The translations under genes were made by a program, and so were the position numbers. A stretch of 64,000 nucleotides of DNA from Rhynchopus euleeides (taxonomy: Eukaryota; Euglenozoa; Diplonemea; Diplonemida; Diplonemidae), in assembly GCA_963210315.1 (NCBI GenBank), contig OY723295.1, forward strand, positions 343,501 to 407,500, read 5' to 3'. The notes beneath the pieces were generated by a model, which was given only the letters and a program-made list of their open reading frames with translations, was not told where the DNA came from and searched no databases. Shown piece by piece: positions 21,851-32,003 of this stretch; the stretch's first letter is position 1, and the number at the start of each line of letters is the position of its first letter.

Positions 21851-23562
21851 TCATTCGGCTGGCGCCGATTCTGGCGCCGCTTCTGACGCTGATTTTTTCA
21901 ACTTTTTTCGGCGAAGTTTTTTCCGCCGCTTCTTCGGCTCCTTCGGCTCTTCCTTGCTGACGCGCGAGGCCCGGGTGAGGTAGTTCGACTTCGGGTTCAT
22001 GTAGTAACTGTTGAGGGCTGCCTGCGCGGCAGCCTTCGCCGCAAACTCATAGTCGATACCCTCACCCTCTGCGAGAAGCTGGGAACCAGCGTACACACCC
22101 ACACGCAGGAACTTGGTGCCCGTCACCCCCTTGTGCCCCTCAAACAGGGAGCGGTACCGCGGGGTCGCGTCCCGGAACACCTGGTTCGCCACCGCATCGT
22201 ACTTCAGGATCAGCGAGAGCTCCTTCATGGGGTTCTGGCTTTTCAGCGTGATCTTCAGGCTGCCTGCCACAACCCCGCTCTGCGTCTCCACACCGCCGAC
22301 AATCATGGGGACATGGTCCGCAGTGCTGCGACAGGGTGTGGTGTGTGTCACCGGAGGGGACAGTGTTCAGAAAATAGGCATCCCCCATGCATGTGATTTT
22401 TAACCCCACCCCCCCAGCCACCCCAAACCAACACGACACGTGACTATGCACCATACCTCACACGGGGCACCAGGCTCTTCTCCGACAGGCTCTTGTCAGC
22501 CTCCTGAGGGAGAAACCTCCACCTGTTGTTCATCTCCAGCCACGCCCGCATCTCCGGATCCGAGCTGAAATGCTGCAGCGCGATGTCGGGCAGGAAATAC
22601 CGCACGACAAACGCCTTTGCAAAACCCTCTCCCTTGACGTACGACGCATACGCGATGAACGCGCTGAGGTGCCTCCCGAGCAGCTTCATGCGGTCCTCCA
22701 GCAGGTTGGCATGGTCATCCCCCAGCTTGGGCAGACGCTGCTTCGCCATAAACAGGGCAGTGGACGGCGTGCGGATATCGGGCGTCATCGCCCCCCGCCG
22801 AATCTCCTCCTCCGCATCCTTCATCGCTGCCTGGTTCTTCTCGATCTCGATGCTTGCCGAGGTCATCTTTGTATGCAGGAGTGTCTCCTTCGACATCCCC
22901 ATGCCACGCGCCATACCGCACCGCACTGCGGCATTCACAATATTCGTCAGACTCTGCTTCCGCGTGACGAGCGAATCGAGATGGTTGGAGTGCAGCCGGG
23001 GAAACAGATCCACCAGAAAATCGGTTATAATACTCTTGATCAAAGCCTCCCCGTGCAGCGCCAGTGCGGGGTGGGGGAGCAGGGCTGGCCCCGCCTTCTC
23101 CAAATCCTCCATCATCGCCTGCAGGGCGTGCGGCAGCTCAGACGTCGTCGCGTCGTTATACCGCTGGTCAGGCTCGAGCTCAGAGAAGGACGGCTGGACG
23201 ATAGTCTCCCGGATCTGCCTTTCAAAGAAAGTATCCTTCAGGTTCTCCGACCCAAGCGCAGGTGGGAGGTATGTTTCCTTCTTATACAGCCTCTCGTCTG
23301 TCAGCTGGAATTCGGTGTACTTCAGGACGCTGAGGTAGAGCTTCGCCTGGCTCATGTCGTTGAACCACATCGGCTTCGGCGGGGCCATTAACCTTTTGAA
23401 AAAGGAACTCCGCGCCCTCCGCCTCCCCCGCTGCGTCGAGTAGCGCGGCAAAGGCAGCACCTGGGTGAACGGCCTAAACCTCTGGGGTATCCGGTACACA
23501 TCTTCAGGGCTTGCCGCAAGCAGGCGCACCCCTGTGCCCCGCAGCACCCCGCGCCCTGCCAT
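21851..23562 (-). CDS. RNase III-fold protein, probably mitochondrial ribosomal protein mL44
   Basis: Two exons: 23562-22457 and 22325-21851, 526 residues. The 131-nt intron starts GTATGG and ends CGCAG; splicing gives ...RV-STADHVPM... and joins the two domains. I chose the ATG at 23560-23562 because a basic N-terminus like a mitochondrial presequence follows. Exon 1 has an RNase III-like helical fold (LHGEALIKSIITDFLVDLFP) in which the usual catalytic LGDA signature is absent. Exon 2 has a dsRBD-like segment (FLRVGVYAGSQLLAEGEGID...AAKAAAQAAL) and a Lys-rich tail. This pairing, without catalytic residues, is the mL44 pattern of the mitochondrial large subunit. Another RNase III-fold pseudoenzyme is possible. 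Confidence 0.62.
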
Positions 23563-24887
23563 GACGAGATGCCGGTGTGCCGACACGGCACGCCGGTGTG
23601 TGTGTGTGTTGGGGGGTGGAGGGGGGTGTTTGTTTAGTGCCGCAGCAACGGCATCCCCCCCTTCAGCCTTTCCCCCCTGAGGCGGTGCGGTGTGGTGATG
23701 TGTCATGGCAGTGGGTGTGAACCAAGAGCAGCAGGGGGTGGGTGTGGGGTGGAGTGGTGGGGCAGGGCGTGGCGCATCAACTCAACAAAAAAGAGATTGG
23801 GAAAGAGGGGGTGGGTGGGGGGGGGGGGGGGGGGGGGGAGTGGGGAGGGGAAAGACGATGTGTGCGCAACCTTGCTGTTGGTACCTCGCTTGGGTTGCTT
23901 TTCTTGCGCGGCGCTGCACCGCGTCCGGGTTGTTGACGTCCCCCTCCCCACACCAACAGTGGGCAGGGGGGGGAGGCACATTCATAAGGCATCAGGCGGG
24001 GGAGAGAAGGCAAGAGGGAGAGGGCAGGGGGTGCCGGAGGGACGCGGTCCCTCCGTGAGTGGAAGTAAACAAACCTTTGGGGGGGGGGGGGGGGTGGAAA
24101 CCGGCGGTTGGCCTTTCGGTTGTGTGTTTTGTGGAACTGTATGTATCTGGTTTTCGTCCTTCCCTTTGTGAGTCCGTTGCTGTGCGGCAAAGAAAAGGAC
24201 GCGTGGGGTGTGGGGTGTGGAGAGGGGATGAAGGCAAAACAGGCAGCGGTGTTGCAGCTGCCACGTGAACATGGCACGTGGTGGAGCAGCGCCGTTTGCC
24301 GTCTGCGGTATCGATGCGGGGACCGGGGCTTTTGTGCCGCCACACCGTCATATATAGAAACAGAAACAGCTCCGACCCGAAGCGGACGAGCCAGGTGTGC
24401 CTCAGGACAACCCCACCAGTGCGTGACCCGCACAGGGGGAGAAGGCCAGAGGCAGTGTCGGAGAACGAGGGGATGTGGGACGTGGGGTAGAATAAGCAAG
24501 ACAACACCGTGGCAGCAGGCAGTGCCGGTGCCCCCACAGCATTGCGGTTGGGTTCTGTTTGTGTGTGGTCGCCCACATACAAGCTGTTCAGTTCTGTCAA
24601 TTGGCAAAGGTTCCAGCTTTTCGGTTTTTCAAGATTTTCAAGGATTTCAAGTTATCAATTTCAAAGGTGCGAAGATATCGGACTTTCAAGTCTTCCCTAC
24701 CACAGCAGCGCTGCTCCTCGGCACGGAGACGTCAAGGTGCACTCAGGTTCAACTTCAATGAACCCGTCAAATCAAACATCCCAAAGTAAGTATAAAGGCA
24801 GAGAGATCCCTTCGCACAAAGTGACACAGCGAAGGCCGAAAAGAGAAGAGAAGAAGGTAAATCACAGAGACTGTGTTGCGGACAGGC
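23563..24887. other. Intergenic region with long G homopolymers
   Basis: G-runs occur near 23819-23839 and 24078-24093. Near 24628-24660 there is a short TTTCAAG repeat. Frames across this region are compositional. No gene or RNA is recognised. Confidence 0.5.
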
Positions 24888-26969
24888 CTACTGCGGGCCG
24901 GTGGGGCCACCCTCAGGCAGCGGCGGCGTCGGAGGGACAGGCTGCCCAGGAGACACCACGCACTCGCCGCACGCAACGCCCTCCCCGATGCCGCCGTTGC
25001 CGCCCTCCTCAGTCTCGGCACCGGCAGGGCACCAGTTCGACACACACGACCCCGCCTCCGACCCCTCAGCAGCGGGCACGGCCTCCCACACACACTCGCC
25101 CCCCTGCTGAGCGCACATCCCAGACTCCGAGATGGCGGCACAGTCGGCCGCACCGCGCCGCACAAACACCGCGACATTCGTCAGATCCTGTGTGAGTGCC
25201 GGGGTCTCCAGCACCGTCCCGGCGGGCACCAGCCTGCGGAACGCCACCATGCTGAACTCGTTCCCGAGCATGAAGGTCTTGAAGGTGGGGGCGCACTCCC
25301 CGGCGCTCCACCCCGCCTCGGGCAGCAGCACCGGCAGGCCCCCGTTCGTTGCCGACGAGCACGGGGGGCAGTGGTACGTCGCAACCACCACCTCGCACGG
25401 CGCGTCCGTGCAGCTCTCAGGGCACTCCACGCGCAGCCGGCTCCCCGACTTGATCGGCCGCCCGTCCGTGGGGAAGTACGCCTCTGTGCCCGCCCGCTGC
25501 AGCCCTGCGGGGATGTTCGTCAGCGACGTCTCCTGCCCCTCGCCCACGATCACGCCCTGGCCCTGGCCCTCACCCTCACCAGTGGCTGTGGGCCACGCGG
25601 CCATCCCCTCCTCCACAGGGACACCTGCGCCCCAGTCCACGAGCGTCTCCAACGCCTCACCTGCCGGCTCCAGCACACCAACATCGACCGCACCCTCCAC
25701 GCACTCCGGGGCCGGCGTGCCCGCAGCAGGTGCCAGCGTCACGGGCGATGCGGGCATCGGCGTCGCCGGTGTCCCCGGCGCTTCCGTCTCTGTCCCCTCC
25801 GGGGTAGGCGTGGCGCCGGTCCCAGGTGCCAGAGTTGCGGGGCCCTGCGGCACCGGTGTGGTGCCGGGTGTGCGCGTGGGCGTGGGCGCGGGCACCATCG
25901 TCACAGGTGTTCCCGGGATCGGGGTCGGGATCGGTGCGCCAGGCGCCAGAGTTGCGGGACCCTGCGGCACCGGTGTGGGTGCAGGTGCCATCGTCACAGG
26001 TGTGCCAGGGACCGGGGTCGGGGTCGGGATCGGTGCGCCAGGTGCCAGGGTCGCCGTCGCACCAGGGGCAGGCGTGGCGGTGGCACCCGGCATGGCAGTG
26101 GGCGTGGGTGGCAGCGTCACGGGCGATGCGGGCATCGGGGTCACCTGCGTCGCCGGCACGGCCGTCTCCATCACCGTCCCCGGGGCCGGTGTCGGCGCGC
26201 CAGTCCGCTTCACCCGGCACACCTTGACGTGCAGGGCGAGGTGCAGCGACGAGGGGATCCCGCCACGGAAGCGGAACTTGTGCTCCCCGGCGCGCGACGT
26301 CTTGTAAGGGAAGTGTGCAGGGGACGATGTGTACCGCCCGTAGCTCTTCTGCGGCAGCTTGCTGCGCCCAATCCACATCGACGCCTCCTCAACAGCCCAC
26401 CCGTCCTCGATGTCGATCGTCAGTGCCACCATCTCCTGGTCCACCTCCAACCCCACCTCCCCTGCCTTGAACCCGTGTGCCCCGCTGCACTCCTGCGCCC
26501 CGCCTACGATGTCCAGCACCTCCACCCCGCGCGCCACCACGTTGGTCCACCCCAGCTCACCCGCCGCACTCGTCCGCTCGCAGTTGCGCATCCCACGGAA
26601 GCACTCGGCCTGCTCGCCCTTCACCCACCCCACAACGCACTCCTCCTCGGGCTGAGGCCCGGGTCCGGGCACAGGCGCAGGCACAGGGGTCTTCTTGTGC
26701 TCCTTCTCCTTCTCCTTCTCCTTCCCCTTCATCTTCTTGTGCTCCGTCTTCCCCCCGCTCTTGCCCTCGCTTTTGCTTTTGCTTTTGCTGTTGCTCCCGC
26801 TGCTGCCGCCGCTGCTCTTCCCGTAGTTGCCCTTCCCATACTTCTGCTTGTAATGCTCGGTGCGGCTGGGCCCGCCGCGCCGCGACGGCCGCGACGAAGA
26901 ACCCCCTGCATCAGCACAGCCGACCAGTGCCACCGCCAGCAGCACTGCTGCACCGCACAAGCTCTTCAT
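24888..26969 (-). CDS. Secreted Pro/Thr-rich surface protein, function unknown
   Basis: Intron-free frame of 693 residues. The ATG at 26967-26969 begins a clear signal peptide (MKSLCGAAVLLAVALVGCADA), which decides the start against a longer upstream frame. Next is a Ser/Lys/Glu-rich low-complexity stretch (about 30-95), and a Cys-containing globular region (about 105-260, GWVKGEQAECFRGMRNCERT...). A mucin-like Pro/Thr/Ala repeat follows (about 270-430, units such as APIPTPIPGTPVTM). The C-terminal part is Cys-rich (about 430-693, with CPESCTDAPCEVVV, CPPC, CAQQGGECVWE). No membrane anchor was seen at the C-terminus. It is likely secreted or cell-surface and heavily O-glycosylated. I do not recognise the family. 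Confidence 0.75.
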   Translation of the reverse strand: MKSLCGAAVLLAVALVGCADAGGSSSRPSRRGGPSRTEHYKQKYGKGNYGKSSGGSSGSNSKSKSKSEGKSGGKTEHKKMKGKEKEKEKEHKKTPVPAPVPGPGPQPEEECVVGWVKGEQAECFRGMRNCERTSAAGELGWTNVVARGVEVLDIVGGAQECSGAHGFKAGEVGLEVDQEMVALTIDIEDGWAVEEASMWIGRSKLPQKSYGRYTSSPAHFPYKTSRAGEHKFRFRGGIPSSLHLALHVKVCRVKRTGAPTPAPGTVMETAVPATQVTPMPASPVTLPPTPTAMPGATATPAPGATATLAPGAPIPTPTPVPGTPVTMAPAPTPVPQGPATLAPGAPIPTPIPGTPVTMVPAPTPTRTPGTTPVPQGPATLAPGTGATPTPEGTETEAPGTPATPMPASPVTLAPAAGTPAPECVEGAVDVGVLEPAGEALETLVDWGAGVPVEEGMAAWPTATGEGEGQGQGVIVGEGQETSLTNIPAGLQRAGTEAYFPTDGRPIKSGSRLRVECPESCTDAPCEVVVATYHCPPCSSATNGGLPVLLPEAGWSAGECAPTFKTFMLGNEFSMVAFRRLVPAGTVLETPALTQDLTNVAVFVRRGAADCAAISESGMCAQQGGECVWEAVPAAEGSEAGSCVSNWCPAGAETEEGGNGGIGEGVACGECVVSPGQPVPPTPPLPEGGPTGPQ

Positions 26970-27267
26970 GTTGTCTCTGGTCTGCTCTCGTGCTGTGTGT
27001 GCCGGTTTTGGCCTGACCGTGGTGTGAGTGTAGGGATGCGATCGACAGTCCGACAAAAAATGCGGTGCCCTTTGGAAGTGGGAGCAGAAGAACTGAGGGG
27101 GTTGGGTGGGCGGGGGGTGCTTCGGCCACTGTTTTTCCAACGGGACTATCTGATGTTCACGTCATGGGGCACCATCCGCGGCGTGGCGGGGGGCAGTCAG
27201 CCATGCCCCCACCATGCCCTGCTCCATGATGTGCCGCGCAGCGAGCTTTGGTGGTCCGTAGGACAGC

Positions 27268-27720
27268 TTACAGCTTGCCCAGGATGTCGGAGTCACCCGC
27301 CTCGGTGATGGTCATCACGTGGGCGCGGAAGGTCTTACCGCACGCCGTGCCGAGGTCGATGTTGTTGCCGTTGTAGTGCAGCACCGACGACTTGCTGTGG
27401 TGGGGTGCGGTGTGCCGTGGTGTGGTGCAGAAGTGAGGGGGGTGGGGAGGGGTAGGGGTGTGTGCGGATGAGATCCCACACATCCCTCCCAAGGGCAAGC
27501 GCAAGCACAGCCGCACAACATACCTGAGCATCGCGTAGTACTCCACCATGCTCTTCGTGATGGCGGGGCAGTTGTTCGAGATGATCACCAGCTTGGCCTT
27601 CCCGCCACGCATCGAGTTCATGGCAGTGCGCTGCCCGAGGGAGTACTTGCCCGAACGCACGACCAGCTGCAGGCGCGAGTTGATGTTCTCCATGGAACGC
27701 TTGGCCTTCTTGGACACCAT
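27268..27720 (-). CDS. RPL30: Ribosomal protein L30 (eL30), copy A
   Basis: Two exons, 27720-27524 and 27394-27268, encode 107 residues, the usual eL30 length. The 129-nt intron starts GTATG and ends CCACAG; splicing joins YYAML to [12 protein letters not shown]. Family motifs include [26 protein letters not shown] and ITEAGDSDI. eL30 is a component of the large cytosolic ribosomal subunit. The intron length is a multiple of three and lacks a stop, so a retained intron would insert 43 residues. From the second-last base region of the frame to just before the ATG, exons and intron match copy B at 29880-30332; flanks do not. Confidence 0.95.
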   Translation of the reverse strand: MVSKKAKRSMENINSRLQLVVRSGKYSLGQRTAMNSMRGGKAKLVIISNNCPAITKSMVEYYAMLRYVVRLCLRLPLGGMCGISSAHTPTPPHPPHFCTTPRHTAPHHSKSSVLHYNGNNIDLGTACGKTFRAHVMTITEAGDSDILGKL

Positions 27721-29879
27721 TTTGACTGCTTGAGGTGTTCTTTAGTCCCTGCAATTGGATATGGGTGTCTACAGGTGAGGAATACAGTGAACCCAGGCCC
27801 CTCAAGCCTGAAGAGCAACACACACCACTTCACCAGGTCTGCTCTGTGGAAACATGAAAATCGCCTTTCTGTTTCTTCTTCTGATTGTAAGCACGCCCGC
27901 CGACAGGGTCACAGCGGGAGTGCGCTCGTCAGAAGTCTCTGTGCTGCTTATAACCGGCGCCAGGAATGATTACCGTATTCGGAAAAATACTGGAACGGAA
28001 TAATGTTCCAAGTTCCGGCCGAGACCCCATCTGTTCCAGTTATTTTCCGTTCCAGAATTGTTTTGGGGGGTCTGCGCGGACTTGGCCGTTTTCTGAGAGT
28101 CGGGTACTTTCCCAAGGGTATGTTGGGCCCACCATCCTCCACCATGGCATGGGGTGGGGTGAGGTGGGATTTCGGACATGTGCCCCAAAAACTGACAAGT
28201 ACCCGTCAATTTCCCCCATATTCTAATTCTGGAACGGAAAAATACTGCAACGGAATAATGTTCCAAGTTTCGAAAATCCGGGTTTGTTCCAGTTATTTTC
28301 CGTTCCAGAAAAAATCCGTTCCAGCATTTTTCCGTTCCAGTATTTTTCCGAATACGGTATCACATTTTTAAGGAAGTTTTCACCATCGCGAATTCTCAGG
28401 AATACAACCCACACCACCCACCCCCTGGGAGGAAGAAACCTTACATCGCCGCAATGCCACCGCCCTAATGTGCCTGCAGGGCAGAGGAAGGCGGGAGAGG
28501 GGCCAGGGGGCGGGGCGGGGTGGGCGAGAGGGTGGCGTCTTGCCGCCTCACTGCCTCAAACCGTGTTTCTTCTTCTGATTGTAAGCACGCCCGCAGATAG
28601 GGTCACAGCGGGAGTGCGCTCGTCAGAAGTCAGAATATGATGTGTGTTGGAGGTGCGGGGAAGGGTGGGTAGTGATGGGTGATGATTTTCCCCTTCCCCC
28701 CTCTCTCGTGTTATATGATTCCATGCGAATAAGAAAAAACGCGGCTGTTAGGGAAGGACACACACGCTTGGGGGGGCTGATACCAATTTTGAACAGTGCG
28801 ATGTGAAACAAAAAAGCAACGCGCCTCTAATAAAAAAACCCCCCCCCCCAGCCCCTCCTCCACCTACATCCACCCACCCACCACCTCAGAATGGCAGAGC
28901 TTTTTTTGAGCTTTTCTGAGCCTAGCAGTGTGAAGGCCCGAATCACAAAAGGGGAGCGACGGGTGGCGGGAGGTGGGGTGTGTGGACGGGGCTGCTGGCT
29001 GGCGAACCTGCTGAATCGGACGTCGTTGTGGCGTTTCCACCATCCCCCACCCCCCTCCACCCCCCCCCCCGTTCTCCCATTCCCTCCCCCACCCCGGCCT
29101 GGCAAAGAGTGAAGATCCGCACACAGAAACAAGGTGAAAAATGCGCGAGAAGACACAAATAAACAGAACGTCCCCCCCCCCACACCCCTTCTTCGCAGAG
29201 AAGGGAGAAGGGACATATGTCAGGAAACACGCTTCGGCGGTTCTCCCACCGGGCTGAACCGCCCCTCCCTCCCCCCAATGATGTTCATGTCAGAGTGGTC
29301 GTTTGGTAATAAGGCACGGCTCACACTTGCAGCACGCCTCAGCGCTGCAAGGCATTGATTTCTTAAAGCAGCTGTAACAGTCCTGTGGCGGTGAGTAGTT
29401 GTCTGTTTTCAACTCACCTCAGCACTGTTGTGGTGAATGGTAAGGGGCTATATTCCCTTTGTATGTGTGGCGATATATAAAGCAGTCAAAAGTGATGGCG
29501 ACGCTATATTGGGCATGGTGTTCCATAGTCTAAGAGCAGGGGAGCTGGGTTTTCAGCCCCCTCTTCTTCTTCTTCACTTCCTCCGTGGCATCCCGCTTTC
29601 CGTCTGTCTCGGGACGGGATGGGAGGCAGGGTGGTGATGTGGAACAACGGCGACAAATCGAGAAAGCAGGCCACAGCAGACCTGGGCAAAGGTCAACTGC
29701 GGGCTTCTGATGGGTTGGGTAGCAGAGGACTGGAGTGGGGGGGGACGGGACAACAAGGATCCCAAATCACCCGCAGTGACCCCACTACTGAGAGGGGGTA
29801 GGGGGGGGTGGGGTGGGGGTGGGGAGGGCGCGGACTCGGTCTGACTCCCCCTTCACGAACAACGGAGGGCTAGGTGTGC
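27721..29879. other. Intergenic region between the two RPL30 copies
   Basis: It contains a TA-flanked inverted-repeat element (27973-28357). A 67-bp segment (27871-27937, starting GTTTCTTCTTCTGATTGTAA) is repeated directly at 28564-28631 on the other side of that element. C-runs occur near 28840-28850 and 29060-29070. No gene is recognised. Confidence 0.55.
27973..28357. mobile_element. TA-flanked inverted-repeat element (385 bp)
   Basis: The ends are perfect inverted repeats of at least 28 bp beginning CCGTATTCGGAAAAATACTG. TA flanks both ends (27971-27972, 28358-28359). Subterminal GGAACGGAA/TTCCGTTCC motifs recur inside. No coding capacity, so a Tc1/mariner-type MITE is likely. Confidence 0.82.
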
Positions 29880-30332
29880 TTAGAGCTTGCCCAGGATGTC
29901 GGAGTCACCCGCCTCGGTGATGGTCATCACGTGGGCGCGGAAGGTCTTACCGCACGCCGTGCCGAGGTCGATGTTGTTGCCGTTGTAGTGCAGCACCGAC
30001 GACTTGCTGTGGTGGGGTGCGGTGTGCCGTGGTGTGGTGCAGAAGTGAGGGGGGTGGGGAGGGGTAGGGGTGTGTGCGGATGAGATCCCACACATCCCTC
30101 CCAAGGGCAAGCGCAAGCACAGCCGCACAACATACCTGAGCATCGCGTAGTACTCCACCATGCTCTTCGTGATGGCGGGGCAGTTGTTCGAGATGATCAC
30201 CAGCTTGGCCTTCCCGCCACGCATCGAGTTCATGGCAGTGCGCTGCCCGAGGGAGTACTTGCCCGAACGCACGACCAGCTGCAGGCGCGAGTTGATGTTC
30301 TCCATGGAACGCTTGGCCTTCTTGGACACCAT
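29880..30332 (-). CDS. RPL30: Ribosomal protein L30 (eL30), copy B
   Basis: Exons 30332-30136 and 30006-29880 encode the same 107 residues as copy A. The 129-nt intron (30007-30135) is identical in sequence to that of copy A. The only difference noticed within the frame is the last Leu codon (CTC here, CTG in copy A). Upstream sequence diverges immediately before the ATG (TTCAGCAAA versus GCAGTCAAA) and downstream right after the stop. Identity therefore covers the gene body only, which suggests gene conversion or a very recent copy whose flanks were replaced. Confidence 0.95.
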   Translation of the reverse strand: MVSKKAKRSMENINSRLQLVVRSGKYSLGQRTAMNSMRGGKAKLVIISNNCPAITKSMVEYYAMLRYVVRLCLRLPLGGMCGISSAHTPTPPHPPHFCTTPRHTAPHHSKSSVLHYNGNNIDLGTACGKTFRAHVMTITEAGDSDILGKL

Positions 30333-31000
30333 TTTGCTGAACCCTTTTTAGATATCGCCACCTTGGTTGCCGGGTGTGAGTGTGGGATGCTCATGTGTTG
30401 TGAAAAGTGAAAGGGGACCCAGGCCCTTGCGCGCGTTCTTTGTTTGTGCGGCAAACCCGGCGAACGGCTGAACCCCCCGCCTGTTTGCCCACAAAGCGCC
30501 ACTCCCTCGCAGGACTCACTGATGTGGCAACAAGATCACACACTGTGCGGCGGCACGTTTTCATGTCCACAACCTCACACAAAAGCGAAACAAAATCGTC
30601 CGAACCTCCAACAGCGGGAGAGCCCCCGGGTCTATTGTGTCGGTCTTCGCCATCCCATTATCCTGTATTCTCGATTCCCGACACTCAATAAATCCCCCCA
30701 CCCCACCCCACCCCACCCTCGTTAGTTTCTGCTTATTCACACAGCCTTGTTCTTTGGAGGGCAGGCTTGGAAACACAAACAGACGTAGACATAAACTAGA
30801 AAATATAACCCATCCCCCACCCCCCCCCATCCGTATCGCTGCTGGGTAGGAAGCTGGCTCCAACCGCTGCCGGGTTAGGAGAGGCACTGCTGGTCGCGAC
30901 GGAGCCATGTGTTGGGGGGGGGGGGGCGTGGGGGCGGGGGGGGAGGAGACAGATGAAGGGGCGTGGGGGGGTTATTTCATGGTTTCCCTCCGCCTGCTCT
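30333..31000. other. Intergenic region between RPL30 copy B and SKP1
   Basis: The tract is rich in CCCCACC and G homopolymers (30916-30928 and 30935-30945). No gene or RNA is recognised. Confidence 0.5.
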
Positions 31001-32003
31001 CTAGGACTCCTCGCACCACCTGTGGGGGGGGAGGGGTGCATGTGTGTGAAGCAATCATGTGGGGGGGAGGGCGGGGGGTGCGGGAGCTGCTAGGATAGCG
31101 GGTTGTGTTCTCACGTTGCGGCCTCGAGGGGACACTGTGCGATGCCGCTAACTACCCAAAACTACAACACAACATGGGAGCCGAAATGGTGTGGTGAGGC
31201 GCAGTGCTGTATTAAACCTATCATTCCGACGTGATACATTTCCTGTTGTGTTCGTGGAGAGCACACCAAGCGCGCACACCACTGATCATTGGTGTGATCT
31301 CCTCTGTGCCCACACCCCGCATTCCGGTTGCACAAACAAAACAAAAGAACCCCGACAATCCTTCTTCACACCCCGCAAAAACCTAACACAGGGAGGGGCA
31401 CCATAGGACACCCTTGGGTGTCCTTCGATAGAGTGTGTCGGGGGGATGGCCTGCATACCTGTTCTCCTCGCGGATCTTCTCCTCCTCCTCGGGTGTGAAG
31501 TCGTTCTCGATGTTGAACAGGGCGCGGATCTGCTCGGGGTTCTTGCCCTTGATCATCGACGCCACGGACGCGCAGGTCAGGTCCAGCAGGTCCTTGATGT
31601 TGAGGAAGTTTGCCGCCATGATCACGTCGATCAGCAGCTCGTGCTGCTTCTCGTCGCCGCCCTTGATCAGGTCGGTCAGCAGGAAATGCCGGTCCCACTG
31701 GCTCACCACCTCCTCGATCTTGCCGCGCAGCGGCTTGTCGATGGGCTCCGCACGGTTGTTGTGGTGGTGCTCGCAGTACTCCAGCACGTACTTCAGCGTA
31801 CGCCCGTTCACATTCGGGATCGGGATGACGGTCTGCTGGTCGTCACCGTCCTGGTCCTCCAGCATGTCCTTCATCAGCCCAGACATCTTCACCGCATCCC
31901 TGCTCACGACGTACTCAACAGGCTTCTGGTCGTTGGACTGCAGCACCACAAACTGGGAGAAGTCCACACCCCCGTAGTTACCCGGCTCCACAGTGGTCGG
32001 CAT
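31001..32003 (-). CDS. SKP1: SKP1, SCF ubiquitin ligase adaptor
   Basis: Exon 1 (32003-31459) encodes a BTB/POZ-like Skp1 N-domain (VVLQSNDQKPVEYVVSRDAV) and the dimerisation helices (LLIDVIMAANFLNIKDLLDL...IKGKNPEQIRALFNI), ending EEEEKIREEN. A GTATGC donor follows. I place the acceptor at CCCCCCCCACAG (31020-31021) after a pyrimidine tract; the 19-nt last exon then gives RWCEES and TAG, matching the conserved family ending EN(x)WCEE. The product is 187 residues with a 439-nt intron. Without splicing the frame would run on to a non-conserved tail. SKP1 links cullin to F-box proteins in nucleus and cytosol. The polyubiquitin gene lies 27 kb away on the same strand. Confidence 0.92.

Noticed and set aside
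24873..27308. 811-codon plus-strand frame rich in Arg, His and Cys
   Set aside because: It is antisense to the secreted Pro/Thr-rich protein gene and shows no family features.
31383..31458. Unspliced C-terminal extension of SKP1
   Set aside because: The extension is not conserved in the family, and splicing to 31019 restores the typical WCEE ending.
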